Counted from the first letter of the stretch, positions 9,015-18,133 are shown. The stretch is 64,000 bases of DNA from Rhizobium ecuadorense (GCF_001187535.1 NZ_LFIO01001304.1:248001-312000); one strand, 5' to 3'. Notes: generated by a model not told the origin, from the letters alone. Translations and numbers: made by a program.

Positions 9015-9467
9015 CTACAGTGGCTTTCGGAAGAAGACGACGCGCTGTGTCTCCTCAAATCCTAAAGCGGCATGGAGCGCATGGCTGGCTGAATTCTCAA
9101 GCCGCGCGTCAGAGCCAAACTCAACACAGCCAAGCGACTTCCCCCAATCGGCAACGGCATTGCAAAGCAATCGTGCGATACCCTTTCGCCTGTCAGCGGG
9201 CCGAACATAAATACCTTCGAGGAATAGAACGGGCGAGCTGCTGCATCCATTCACATAATCATGTCGCAAAGTGGCCTCAGCAAACCCGACAGCTTCATTC
9301 GCAGCATTTCGGGCGATGAACGCGATGGCTTCTCCACTTTGTGAAAGAAACGCCCGGCCCAACTCAGCGCGATGATATTCAAGCGAGCGATGCGGCCACA
9401 GCTCAACGCGAAGCTGCGCCCATGGCTCAACATCTTTTATGGTCGCAATCTCAATAATCGATTCCAT
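9015..9467 (-). CDS. GNAT acetyltransferase resembling aminoglycoside 6'-N-acetyltransferase AAC(6')-I
   Basis: 150-residue single GNAT domain. The acetyl-CoA loop is RPADRRKGIARLL (about residues 82-94). The blocks RHDYVNGCSSSPVLFLEGIY and LHAALGFEETQRVVFFRK match what I remember of chromosomal AAC(6')-Ic/Iz-type enzymes very closely; this is from memory and not a search. The ATG at 9467 is preceded by AGAGGGGG. A longer frame to 9566 lacks a ribosome site. The gene stands alone with no integron or mobile context, so it is probably a resident gene. Real activity on aminoglycosides is not established. Confidence 0.8.
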   Translation of the reverse strand: MESIIEIATIKDVEPWAQLRVELWPHRSLEYHRAELGRAFLSQSGEAIAFIARNAANEAVGFAEATLRHDYVNGCSSSPVLFLEGIYVRPADRRKGIARLLCNAVADWGKSLGCVEFGSDARLENSASHALHAALGFEETQRVVFFRKPL

Positions 9468-9662
9468 ATTGCGGTCCCCCTCTTGTCGCAAAAAGCTCAA
9501 TTGAAGCGACAGTTTTGCGGCAGGTGAGTGCGCAAAATTCTTCAGCAAGTAAACCGCCCCAAACACCTATGCGACAAGGGGATTGGGCACCAGTATCTGC
9601 TTGGATGCCACATTTCGGTTAGGGGCTGGGCCGGCCGGCGCTCCGTTTTGTATGCCGTTTGT

Positions 9663-10415
9663 TCAGTGGGTCTTTGGCGCTTCCGCCGGCGGCTCTTCGG
9701 CCGGTGCCTCGGCCACCGCATCGGCGCCGGCGCCCTCGGCGGCAGGCGCCGCTTCGCTTTCGGGCTCGGCAGCCGGCGCTGCGCCATGGGTGCCGCCTGC
9801 GGACTTCTTTTCCTTGCCCTTTGCCGCGTTGGTCGTCGAGCCGACCGCGACCGGATCGACGCAATCCTCGGGATCCTTGAAACCGGCGCTGATCATGGCG
9901 ATCTCATCCACCGGCAGATCGATCCGCTCGCCGAAGAACAGCCCGTTTTCGCTGGCCCTGCCGTCATAGTAGCGCGCCGTATAGGACTTGTCGTCGAGGC
10001 CGGGAACGGTTTTGTCGGGATGCGGGATATAGACGACATCGGCGCCGATCGCCCGGCCGCGAATGTCGGCGCGCAATGTCGGGCCGTTCTCGTCGAGCAC
10101 CACCACCTGGACCAGATCCGGCTTCTGCGCCGCATAAACGGCCTGGGCGACACGAAGCGCGGTCCTGACGCGCGTCATCCCGTCGGTCGGTTCGGTCTTG
10201 ATGTATTTGCGCACCCAGATGTGGTTCTGCTTGCGGATCGTCACCAGATTGACGTCGCTGCATTCGAGCCCGGAGCCACCACCAGCGGCACTCATCAGCC
10301 TGTCCTTGCCGACATAAACGGCCGCGCCGCCGGAAACGCCCGCCAGAAGAGCGACTCCACCGATGATGATTGCCAATTTCCGGGAAGGCCGGAACATGCG
10401 CAGTAAGGCCTTCAC
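9663..10415 (-). CDS. Rhizobial conserved protein with N-terminal membrane anchor and Ala/Glu/Pro-rich tail
   Basis: Function unknown. From the GTG at 10415 (GGAG eight bases upstream) it has 250 residues; an ATG at 10397 is also possible. A transmembrane anchor lies near residues 14-36 (KLAIIIGGVALLAGVSGGAA). A folded region with two Cys (ECSDVNL and PEDCVDP) spans about 48-195. The last about 55 residues are low-complexity Ala/Glu/Pro. This suggests an anchored periplasmic protein with a disordered tail. I do not recognise a named domain. Confidence 0.65.
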   Translation of the reverse strand: MKALLRMFRPSRKLAIIIGGVALLAGVSGGAAVYVGKDRLMSAAGGGSGLECSDVNLVTIRKQNHIWVRKYIKTEPTDGMTRVRTALRVAQAVYAAQKPDLVQVVVLDENGPTLRADIRGRAIGADVVYIPHPDKTVPGLDDKSYTARYYDGRASENGLFFGERIDLPVDEIAMISAGFKDPEDCVDPVAVGSTTNAAKGKEKKSAGGTHGAAPAAEPESEAAPAAEGAGADAVAEAPAEEPPAEAPKTH

Positions 10416-10594
10416 GCCAACTGCTCCGCCATCTGAAACTCCAACGCAGGACAAGTGCTGATAATGTTAGGGAAATGACGTTTCCGAAAGTTTAAGTGGG
10501 CGCGCGAAGCCCGCGCCATTTTGAGAAAAGACCAAAAAAGGTCCGCATTTTCCAGCCGCTTGCCATGGCCTGTTGCGCCATGCTCTAAACGCTG

Positions 10595-11503
10595 ATGGCC
10601 TTCACGCTTCGCCAGGTTCAATATTTTGTCGCCGTCGCCGAACAGGGGTCGGTAACGCGCGCCGCACAGAACCTGTCGATCTCCCAATCCTCGGTGACGG
10701 AGGCGCTGAAAGAGCTTGAAACCGACCTCGGCGTTGCGCTCTTCGAGCGCCATCCGCGCGGCCTGACCATCACCCATAACGGCCACCAGTTCCTGCGTCA
10801 CGCGACGAAGATCCTGGCCTCCGTCTCCGATGCGCGCACCAGCTTCTCCGGCCAGCAAAGCGCGCTTTCCGGCACGCTGAACATCGGCGTCACCTCGCTC
10901 GTCGCCGGCTACGTGCTCTCCGACCTCCTGGCGCGATACCGGCGCGCCTGCCCGGGCATCGAGGTCAGCGCCATTGAGGACAATGGCGGTTATCTCGAAC
11001 ATCTCCTGGTCGGCGGCGAACTCGACGTCGCCGTCATGGTGATCTCGAACCTGCGCGACCGCATGGCGCTGCAAGCCGAGATCCTCGAAACCTCACCCTA
11101 TCGCCTCTGGCTGCCGATGGGCCATCCGCTGGTGTCGGCCGACATCATCTCGGTCGCCGACATCGCCCGCGAACCGCTGATCATGCTGACGGTCGACGAA
11201 ATCGAGGAGAATACCGGCAAACTGCTCTCGGCCCTCGGCGCCCGCCCGCATGTCGCCTTCCGCACCCGCTCGGTGGAAGCGGTGCGCAGCCTGGTGGCCA
11301 CAGGCGCCGGCGTGGCGCTGCTGCCCGATCTCGTCTACCGCCCGTGGTCGCTCGAAGGCGACCGGATCGAAAGCCGCGACGTCTCCGGATCGTTGCCGGT
11401 CGTCCAGGTCGGCATGGTCTGGCGCAAGGGCTCCAGCCTGCCGCAGGCGGCCCGCGATTTCGTCGGTATCGCCGAAAGCCTGCGCTCCGGCCGCGTCAGA
11501 TGA
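10595..11503 (+). CDS. LysR-family regulator of the adjacent ABC/aldehyde dehydrogenase operon
   Basis: 302-residue LysR regulator. The winged helix-turn-helix lies at about residues 1-62 (VAEQGSVTRAAQNLSISQSS) and the periplasmic-binding-protein-like effector domain at about 90-295. It runs in the same direction as the polyamine-type ABC operon 118 bases downstream. The gap holds a perfect 17-bp palindrome containing a T-N11-A LysR box, supporting direct control. The co-inducer may be a polyamine or its breakdown product, by inference from the neighbours. Confidence 0.88.
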   Translation: MAFTLRQVQYFVAVAEQGSVTRAAQNLSISQSSVTEALKELETDLGVALFERHPRGLTITHNGHQFLRHATKILASVSDARTSFSGQQSALSGTLNIGVTSLVAGYVLSDLLARYRRACPGIEVSAIEDNGGYLEHLLVGGELDVAVMVISNLRDRMALQAEILETSPYRLWLPMGHPLVSADIISVADIAREPLIMLTVDEIEENTGKLLSALGARPHVAFRTRSVEAVRSLVATGAGVALLPDLVYRPWSLEGDRIESRDVSGSLPVVQVGMVWRKGSSLPQAARDFVGIAESLRSGRVR

Positions 11504-11520
11504 TATCGGAATTTCCGATA
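11504..11520. promoter_or_regulatory. Candidate LysR binding site
   Basis: Perfect 17-bp palindrome TATCGGAA-T-TTCCGATA directly after the lysR stop codon and 101 bases before the binding-protein gene. It includes TCGGAATTTCCGA, a T-N11-A box as LysR proteins recognise. Confidence 0.6.
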
Positions 11521-11620
11521 ACGCCTTTCTGATAAATGAATTTGCGAAAGCGACCTTTTCGGATCACCTTTTCCTTCGGGAACAAACCGCCACGGAAAGT
11601 GGCATCAGACCGGGAGACGG

Positions 11621-12784
11621 ATGATGACGCATCTCTTGAAATCCTGCACGGCAGCGCTCGCCTGCCTGAGCTTCGCGACGCAGGTGATTGCCGCCGAACC
11701 GCTGAAGGCGCTCGGCAAGGGCGAAGGAGCGGTCAGCATCGTCGCCTGGGCCGGCTATATCGAACGCGGCGAAACCGACAAGAACTACGACTGGGTCACC
11801 GATTTCGAAAAGGAGACCGGCTGCAAGGTTTCCGTCAAGACCGCCGCCACCTCGGATGAAATGGTCTCGCTGATGAACGAGGGCGGCTTCGATCTCGTCA
11901 CGGCGTCGGGCGACGCCTCGCTCCGACTCATCGCCGGCAAGCGTGTCCAGCCGATCAACACCGATCTGATCCCGAGCTTCAAGACCGTCGACGAACGCCT
12001 GCAGAAAGGCCCATGGTATACGGTCGGCGACGTGCACTACGGCGTGCCCTATCTCTGGGGCCCGAATGTGCTGATGTACAATACCGACGCCTTCAAGGAC
12101 AAGGCGCCGACCAGCTGGAGGGTCGTCTTCGAGGAGGAGACCCTGCCGGACGGCAAGTCGAACAAGGGCCGCGTCCAGGCCTATGACGGCGCGATCTATA
12201 TCGCCGACGCCGCCCTGTATCTAATGGCCCACAAGCCGGATCTCGGCATCAAGGACCCCTACGAACTGACCGAGGACCAGTACAAGGCCGCCCTCGACCT
12301 GTTGCGCGGCCAGCGCAAGCTCGTCTCCCGCTACTGGCACGACGCGATGATCCAGATCGACGACTTCAAGAACGAAGGCGTCGTGGCCTCCGGCTCCTGG
12401 CCGTTCCAGGTCAACCTGCTGCAGGCCGACAAGCAGAAGATCGCCTCCACCTTCCCGGAGGAAGGCGTCACCGGCTGGGCCGACACCACCATGCTGCACG
12501 CCGACAGCGAACATCCGAGCTGCGCCTATATGTGGATGGAACATTCGCTGCAGGCCAAGGTCCAGGGCGACGCCGCCGCCTGGTTCGGCGCCGTGCCCTC
12601 CGTTCCCGCCGCCTGCAAGGGCAACGAACTGATGGGCGATGCCGGCTGCGCCACCAACGGCTTCGATCACTTCGACAAGATCAAGTTCTGGAAGACCCCA
12701 GTCGCCAAATGCACGACGCAGAGCGAATGCGTGCCCTATCATCGCTGGGTGTCGGATTATATCGGCGTGATCGGCGGGCGGTGA
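11621..12784 (+). CDS. Polyamine-type ABC transporter substrate-binding protein (PotD/PotF family)
   Basis: Periplasmic solute-binding protein of 387 residues with an N-terminal Sec signal (hydrophobic core at about residues 8-24, likely cleavage near VIAA-EP). The GGWAGYIERGE-like opening of the mature part, AWAGYIERG, and the YGVPYLWGPNVLMYNTD block (about 138-154) are typical of spermidine/putrescine binding proteins. It is the first gene of an operon with ATPase, two permeases and an aminobutyraldehyde dehydrogenase. A 216-base gap with a long inverted repeat separates it from the ATPase, which may allow separate expression levels. Confidence 0.88.
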   Translation: MMTHLLKSCTAALACLSFATQVIAAEPLKALGKGEGAVSIVAWAGYIERGETDKNYDWVTDFEKETGCKVSVKTAATSDEMVSLMNEGGFDLVTASGDASLRLIAGKRVQPINTDLIPSFKTVDERLQKGPWYTVGDVHYGVPYLWGPNVLMYNTDAFKDKAPTSWRVVFEEETLPDGKSNKGRVQAYDGAIYIADAALYLMAHKPDLGIKDPYELTEDQYKAALDLLRGQRKLVSRYWHDAMIQIDDFKNEGVVASGSWPFQVNLLQADKQKIASTFPEEGVTGWADTTMLHADSEHPSCAYMWMEHSLQAKVQGDAAAWFGAVPSVPAACKGNELMGDAGCATNGFDHFDKIKFWKTPVAKCTTQSECVPYHRWVSDYIGVIGGR

Positions 12785-12810
12785 GCCGACTCGCTTCGTA
12801 GGGTAAAAAT

Positions 12811-12945
12811 CCCCTCCCCAACCCCTCCCCACAAGGGGGAGGGGCTATAGGTGGCACCGCCTCACTCCTCACTGAACGCCGAATTCTTCGCGAGGGTGCG
12901 GCAGGGTAAGCCCCTCCCCCTTGTGGAGAGGGGTTTGGGGCGGGG
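12811..12945. repeat. Long inverted repeat, probable dispersed intergenic palindromic element
   Basis: Two C/G-rich arms of about 35 bases (12811-12845 and 12910-12945) are reverse complements with only a few mismatches. Each contains the core CCCCTCCCCCTTGTGG or its complement, and they are separated by about 64 bases. The region is non-coding, and its composition (runs of C and G) differs from the neighbouring genes. It resembles the dispersed palindromic intergenic elements known in rhizobia, such as RIME-type repeats. The exact family is not determined. In mRNA it would form a very stable hairpin between the binding-protein and ATPase genes. Confidence 0.75.
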
Positions 12946-13000
12946 TCTTTTTTAAGACCGCACTGAAGCCCTCTCAGAACATGAAAGACCCGGAGCTCCA

Positions 13001-13987
13001 ATGACGTCAGCCGTCCGTTTCCAGCAGGTATCGCGCCATTTCGGCCAGGTTCGCGCCGTCGACGGCGTCGACCTCGAGATCGCGCCTGGCGAATTCTTCG
13101 CCATGCTCGGTCCGTCCGGCTCCGGCAAGACGACGTGCCTGAGGCTGATCGCCGGCTTCGAGCAGCCGAGCGCCGGCCATATCCAGATCTTCGGCGAGAC
13201 GGCAGACGGCGTTCCGCCTTATCGGCGCAACGTCAACACCGTGTTCCAGGACTACGCGCTCTTCCCGCATTTGAACATCCTCGACAATGTCGCCTACGGG
13301 CTGATGGTCAAGGGCGTCGGCAAGGCGGAGCGGATGAAGGCTGCGGGCGATGCGCTCGAACTCGTCAAGCTGCCGGGTTACGGCGCCCGCCGTCCCGGTC
13401 AGTTGTCCGGCGGCCAGCGGCAGCGCGTGGCGCTCGCCCGCGCCCTCGTCAACAAGCCGAAGGTATTGCTGCTCGACGAGCCGCTCGGCGCCCTCGACCT
13501 GAAGCTGCGCGAGCAGATGCAGGAGGAATTGAAGAGCCTGCAGCGCGCGCTCGGCATCACCTTCGTCTTCGTCACCCACGATCAGGGCGAGGCGTTGTCG
13601 ATGGCCGATCGTGTTGCCGTCTTCAACAATGGCAACATCGTCCAGGAGGGCACGCCGCAGGATATTTACCGCCGCCCGAAGACCCGTTTCGTCGCCGATT
13701 TCGTCGGCTCCTCGAATGTGATCGCGCCTGAACTGATGGCCGCGCTCGGCGGCGAGAAACGCTGGGCGAGCCTGCGCCCCGAAGCGATCCGCCTGGCAGG
13801 CGACGGCGTCGAAGCAACAATCGAAAATGCAAGCTTCCTCGGTGCTGCCACCCGTCTCAGCGTCGATCTCCGGGGCAGCCGGCTGCATGTCATGCTGCCG
13901 GCGGGCGCGCCGGTGCCTGACCTCGGTGCCGGTATCCGCCTCGCCTGGCAGCCGGCTGATATCCACTACATGGACGATGCGGCATGA
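13001..13987 (+). CDS. Polyamine-type ABC transporter ATP-binding protein (PotA family)
   Basis: ATPase driving the importer, 328 residues. Walker A is GPSGSGKTT (about residues 37-45), the signature is LSGGQRQRVALARAL (about 133-147) and Walker B is VLLLDEP just after it, followed by the H-loop in VTHDQGEA. A C-terminal TOBE domain occupies about 245-325. Its stop overlaps the start of the first permease gene by four bases (ATGA), which suggests translational coupling. Confidence 0.92.
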   Translation: MTSAVRFQQVSRHFGQVRAVDGVDLEIAPGEFFAMLGPSGSGKTTCLRLIAGFEQPSAGHIQIFGETADGVPPYRRNVNTVFQDYALFPHLNILDNVAYGLMVKGVGKAERMKAAGDALELVKLPGYGARRPGQLSGGQRQRVALARALVNKPKVLLLDEPLGALDLKLREQMQEELKSLQRALGITFVFVTHDQGEALSMADRVAVFNNGNIVQEGTPQDIYRRPKTRFVADFVGSSNVIAPELMAALGGEKRWASLRPEAIRLAGDGVEATIENASFLGAATRLSVDLRGSRLHVMLPAGAPVPDLGAGIRLAWQPADIHYMDDAA

Positions 13988-14946
13988 CGACGCTCACCCT
14001 GTCCAGCGGCAAGACATCGATCCGTCCGGGGCGCGGCGGGTTCTTCGGCCGGCTGTCGGATACGTTCTGGCGGCACCCGAAGCTCTTGCTCTTTCTGATG
14101 CTGACGCCGCCGCTGCTCTGGCTCGGCATCATCTATATCGGCTCGCTGATCGCCCTCTTGCTGCAGAGCTTCTTCTCGATCGACGATTTTTCCGGCCTGG
14201 TGAATTACGAATTCACCCTTGCGACCTACGCCCAGCTGCTGAGCCCGACGAATTTCGACATCATCATCCGCACCGTCGTCATGGCCGCGCTGGTCACGGT
14301 GGCTTCCGCGCTGATCGCCTTTCCGATCGCCTATTACGCGGCGCGTTATGCGCAGGGCAAATGGAAGGCGCTCTTCTACCTCGGCGTCATGCTGCCGCTC
14401 TGGTCGAGCTATCTCGTCAAGATCTACGCCTGGAAGCTGATCCTCGCCAAGGAAGGCATTCTCACCTGGATTTTCGCAAAGCTCCATCTCGCCTGGCTGC
14501 TCGACGGCATCCTCAATCTGCCCGTCGTCGGCGGCAATTCGCTGTCGGTGAGCTATCTCGGCACCTTCATCGTCTTCGTCTATATCTGGCTGCCCTATAT
14601 GATCCTGCCGACCCAGGCGGCCCTCGAGCGGGTGCCCGGCAATTTGATCGAGGCCTCGGCCGATCTCGGCGCGACGCCGCGCCAGACCTTCCGCAGCGTG
14701 CTGTTGCCTTTGGCGCTGCCCGGCATCGTCGCCGGTTCGATCTTCACCTTCTCGCTGACCTTGGGCGATTACATCATCCCGCAGATCATCGGTTCGTCGA
14801 GGCTCTTCATCGGCCAGGCCGTCTATGCCCAGCAGGGAACCGCCGGCAACGTGCCGCTCGCCGCCGCCTTCTCCGTCGTGCCGATCGTCATCATGGCGCT
14901 TTATCTGTCGCTCGCCAAAAAGCTGGGGGCCTTCGATGCGCTCTGA
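13984..14946 (+). CDS. Polyamine-type ABC permease (PotB family)
   Basis: Inner-membrane channel subunit of 320 residues with about six to seven hydrophobic helices. The EAA cytoplasmic loop is seen as EASADLGATPRQTFRSVLLP (about residues 222-241). The N-terminal about 35 residues form a basic cytoplasmic tail. The gene overlaps the ATPase gene by 4 bases and the next permease gene by 11. Confidence 0.9.
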   Translation: MTTLTLSSGKTSIRPGRGGFFGRLSDTFWRHPKLLLFLMLTPPLLWLGIIYIGSLIALLLQSFFSIDDFSGLVNYEFTLATYAQLLSPTNFDIIIRTVVMAALVTVASALIAFPIAYYAARYAQGKWKALFYLGVMLPLWSSYLVKIYAWKLILAKEGILTWIFAKLHLAWLLDGILNLPVVGGNSLSVSYLGTFIVFVYIWLPYMILPTQAALERVPGNLIEASADLGATPRQTFRSVLLPLALPGIVAGSIFTFSLTLGDYIIPQIIGSSRLFIGQAVYAQQGTAGNVPLAAAFSVVPIVIMALYLSLAKKLGAFDAL

Positions 14947-15748
14947 CCTCAAGAGATCGCCGCTGCCCTTGAAGATCGCCGCCGCCGGCGGGTTGCTCTT
15001 CCTGCACCTGCCGATCCTGCTGATCTTCGTCTATGCCTTCACGACGGAGGAAAAGAGCTATCAATGGCCGCCGCCGGGCCTGACGCTGCAATGGTTCACC
15101 GTCGCCTGGAACCGGCCGGATGTCTGGTCGGCGCTCGGTCTTTCCGTCCAGGTCGCCGTCATTGCCACGGCGATCGCGCTCGTCCTCGGCACACTCTGCG
15201 CGGCGGCCGTCAGCCAGACGAAGTTCTTCGGCCGCGAGGCGATCTCGCTGCTGGTCATCCTGCCGATCGCGCTTCCCGGCATCATCACCGGCATTGCGCT
15301 GCGCTCCGCCTTCAGTCTGTTCGACGTCCCGTTCTCAGTCTGGACCATCGTGCTCGGCCACGCCACCTTCTGCGTAGTCGTCGTCTACAACAATGCGGTC
15401 GCCCGCTTCCGCCGCACCTCCGGCTCGCTGATCGAGGCGTCGATGGACCTCGGCGCCGATGGCTTCCAGACCTTCCGCCATATCATCCTGCCGAACATCG
15501 GCACCGCCCTTCTCGCCGGCGGCATGCTGGCTTTCGCGCTTTCCTTTGACGAGGTCATCGTCACCACCTTCACCGGCGGTCAGCAATCAACCTTGCCGAT
15601 CTGGATGCTCGAAGAACTCATCCGCCCGCGCCAGCGCCCGGTCACCAATGTGGTCGCCATGGTGGTGGTGCTCGTCACTTTCCTGCCGATCCTGGCAGCC
15701 TACTACCTCACCCGCGACGGCGACCAGATTGCCGGCGCCGGCAAATAA
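14936..15748 (+). CDS. Polyamine-type ABC permease (PotC family)
   Basis: Second channel subunit, 270 residues from the ATG at 14936, which lies inside the end of the preceding permease gene. It has six hydrophobic helices and an EAA loop (EASMDLGADGFQTFRHIILP, about residues 167-186). The N-terminus before the first helix is short and basic. It completes the SBP-ATPase-permease-permease set. Confidence 0.9.
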   Translation: MRSDLKRSPLPLKIAAAGGLLFLHLPILLIFVYAFTTEEKSYQWPPPGLTLQWFTVAWNRPDVWSALGLSVQVAVIATAIALVLGTLCAAAVSQTKFFGREAISLLVILPIALPGIITGIALRSAFSLFDVPFSVWTIVLGHATFCVVVVYNNAVARFRRTSGSLIEASMDLGADGFQTFRHIILPNIGTALLAGGMLAFALSFDEVIVTTFTGGQQSTLPIWMLEELIRPRQRPVTNVVAMVVVLVTFLPILAAYYLTRDGDQIAGAGK

Positions 15749-15761
15749 CAGGGAGAACATC

Positions 15762-17189
15762 ATGGATACCCAGATGCTGATCGGTTCGCGCTTCGAAAAG
15801 GGCACGGAGACGGAAGAGCACATCCTGAACCCGAAGACCGGCGAGACGGTGATAGACCTTCCCGAAGCCTCGCTGTCCCAGGTCGACGCCGCCGTGGATG
15901 CCGCCGAAAAAGCTTTCAAGAACTGGTCGCAGACGACGCCGGGCGAGCGCTCCGGTTACCTGCTGAAGATCGCTGACGCCATCGAGAAGGATGCCGCCGG
16001 CTTCGCCACGCTCGAGGCTTTGAATTGCGGCAAGCCGATCAATGCAGTGCTGAACGACGAAATCCCGGCGATTGTCGATTGTTATCGCTTCTTCGCTGGC
16101 GCCGTGCGCAACCTGCACGCACCGGCCGCCGGCGAATATCTGCCCGGCCACACCTCGATGATCCGCCGCGATCCGATCGGCATCGTCGGCTCGATTGCGC
16201 CGTGGAACTATCCGCTGATGATGATGGCCTGGAAGCTGGCGCCGGCGATCGCCGGCGGCAATACCGTCGTCTTCAAGCCCTCGGAGCAGACGCCGCTGAC
16301 GTCGTTGAAGATGGCGAGGCTGCTCTCCGAAATCCTGCCCGAAGGCGTCGTCAACGTCATTCTCGGCCGCGGCGAAAGCGTCGGCAACGCGTTGATCAAC
16401 CATGCCAAGATCGGTATGGTCTCGATCACCGGCGATATCGCCACCGGCAAGAAGGTGCTGCAGGCCGCCGCCAAGACGGTCAAGCGCACCCACCTGGAAC
16501 TCGGCGGCAAGGCCCCGGTCATCGTCTTCGACGACGCCGATATCGATGCCGTCGTGTCGGGCATCCGCACTTTCGGCTATTACAATGCCGGCCAGGACTG
16601 CACCGCCGCCTGCCGCATCTATGCAGACGCCAGGGTCTACGACAATTTCGTCGCCGATCTCTCCTCGGCCGTGGCAAGCATCCGCTTCAACCAGGCCGAC
16701 GACACAGAAAACGAGATCGGCCCGCTGATCTCCAGGCGCCAGCGCGACCGCGTCGAAAGCTTCGTCGCCCGCGCTTCCGAACACAAGCACATGGAAATCA
16801 CCACCGGCGGCAAGGTCGCCGGCGAAAAGGGCTTCTTCTTCACGCCGACCGTGATTGCTGGCGCCCTGCAGGACGACGAGATCGTCCGCCGCGAGGTCTT
16901 CGGCCCGGTCGTCTCGGTCACCCGCTTTTCCCAAGCTGACGATGCCATTGCCTGGGCAAATGACAGCGATTACGGCCTGGCCTCTTCGGTCTGGACCAAG
17001 GATATCGGCCGCGGCATGAAGACGGCCGCCCAGCTGCAATATGGCTGCACCTGGATCAACACGCATTTCATGCTGGCCAACGAAATGCCGCATGGCGGTG
17101 TCAAACAATCGGGCTACGGCAAGGACATGTCGGTCTATGCGCTCGAAGATTACACCGCCGTGCGCCACGTGATGATCAATCACGGCTGA
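15762..17189 (+). CDS. patD: Gamma-aminobutyraldehyde (NAD+) dehydrogenase
   Basis: Oxidises 4-aminobutanal to GABA in the putrescine degradation route; 475 residues, cytoplasmic. The catalytic pair is E246 (LELGGKAP) and C280 (GQDCTAACR). The sequence FGYYNAGQDCTAACR and the overall layout are those of PatD/Prr-type enzymes rather than generic aldehyde dehydrogenases. The start is the ATG at 15762 with AGGGAG in front, 14 bases after the permease stop. The location in a polyamine uptake operon supports the substrate, although other amino-aldehydes cannot be excluded. Confidence 0.88.
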   Translation: MDTQMLIGSRFEKGTETEEHILNPKTGETVIDLPEASLSQVDAAVDAAEKAFKNWSQTTPGERSGYLLKIADAIEKDAAGFATLEALNCGKPINAVLNDEIPAIVDCYRFFAGAVRNLHAPAAGEYLPGHTSMIRRDPIGIVGSIAPWNYPLMMMAWKLAPAIAGGNTVVFKPSEQTPLTSLKMARLLSEILPEGVVNVILGRGESVGNALINHAKIGMVSITGDIATGKKVLQAAAKTVKRTHLELGGKAPVIVFDDADIDAVVSGIRTFGYYNAGQDCTAACRIYADARVYDNFVADLSSAVASIRFNQADDTENEIGPLISRRQRDRVESFVARASEHKHMEITTGGKVAGEKGFFFTPTVIAGALQDDEIVRREVFGPVVSVTRFSQADDAIAWANDSDYGLASSVWTKDIGRGMKTAAQLQYGCTWINTHFMLANEMPHGGVKQSGYGKDMSVYALEDYTAVRHVMINHG

Positions 17190-17338
17190 GCGGCGAGAAA
17201 GATCGAATCCGGAGCGGTTCAGGCCAAGTTTCAGCGCCTTCATATTCGCTTGGGCGGCGGCGGTGGCGATCTCATCGCATGCGATCGGGAACAATTTCGC
17301 GGCTGCCGCGTCTTCCAGCAAACGCAAAGGATGATGCC

Positions 17339-17512
17339 ATGCTGAAATGGGCTCTGATATTTTTCGTGATTGCAATCATCGCCGGCTTCTTCGGCTTTTC
17401 CGGCGTCTCTGCAGCCACTGCGACCATCGCCCGCGTTCTCTTCGGCATTGCGCTGGTGATCTTCCTGATCTTCCTCGTCCTTGCGCTGATGGCAGGACAA
17501 GCGATCTTGTGA
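17339..17512 (+). CDS. Small DUF1328/YtjA-family membrane protein
   Basis: 57 residues, starting at the ATG at 17339. Two hydrophobic helices (about 2-22 and 30-52) flank a short turn with FGFSGVSAATATIAR, the pattern of the DUF1328 family. Function is unknown in general; homologues are common in proteobacteria and sometimes stress-induced. It stands alone 149 bases after patD. Confidence 0.75.
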   Translation: MLKWALIFFVIAIIAGFFGFSGVSAATATIARVLFGIALVIFLIFLVLALMAGQAIL

Positions 17513-17594
17513 GCAGTTGCTTCTGCCAGAGGGTGAGATCGGCGGGGAGCGCTAGCCGCGATGGTTCCGCAATCGGCCGGACATCCTCGCTTTT

Positions 17595-18044
17595 TCAGGA
17601 GAGCACCGCCCGAAGCCAGGGATGCAATCTGTTTGTTCGCTCTCGCAGCAGCTTGTCGATCGACATCGATCCGGCGCCGGACGCCGCCAGCACGAACATG
17701 CCGCCGGCAATCGCCAGGTCCTTCTCGAAATGCAGCAGCTCGTTCTGGCTCGCAAGATTTGTGTGAAAGAGCAAGGCGGTCGCCAGACAGAAGAAGGCCA
17801 GCGCCACGGCACCAAGCCGACAGAGAAAGCCTGCCGCAATGGAAAGGCCGGCGCCAATCTGAAGGGCAATGGTGGCAAAGGCAACCGGCGCCGAAAGCCC
17901 CAGTTCTGCGAAAGTGTCGATGGTCGCGGTGATATTCATCGCAAGCGACCAACCCTCATGCAGGAAGATCAGCGACAGCAGAAGCCTGCCCAGGAGAAGA
18001 ATGACATCGGCCGGCCCGGGCCGGCTTGAGGCGCTTTCCATCAT
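17595..18044 (-). CDS. DoxX-family membrane protein
   Basis: 149 residues with four hydrophobic helices. The family opening LGRLLLSLIFLHEGWSL (about residues 18-34) is followed by the LGLSAPVAFATIALQIGAG segment. DoxX-like proteins are small quinone/redox-related or uncharacterised membrane proteins, and no specific role can be assigned. The double ATG at 18041-18044 has GAGGG upstream. Confidence 0.75.
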   Translation of the reverse strand: MMESASSRPGPADVILLLGRLLLSLIFLHEGWSLAMNITATIDTFAELGLSAPVAFATIALQIGAGLSIAAGFLCRLGAVALAFFCLATALLFHTNLASQNELLHFEKDLAIAGGMFVLAASGAGSMSIDKLLRERTNRLHPWLRAVLS

Positions 18045-18133
18045 ACCCTCCTGCTCTCAGCTATTCGACCTTGCCGCCTTCGCATGTGATGGCTCTCTGG
18101 CTCGGATCCTCACGGCTGCGGCGATAGGGCGCA

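Noticed and set aside
15708..17375. 555-codon minus-strand frame opposite the aminobutyraldehyde dehydrogenase
   Set aside because: The sense gene has both catalytic residues and a good start; the antisense frame has no recognisable features.
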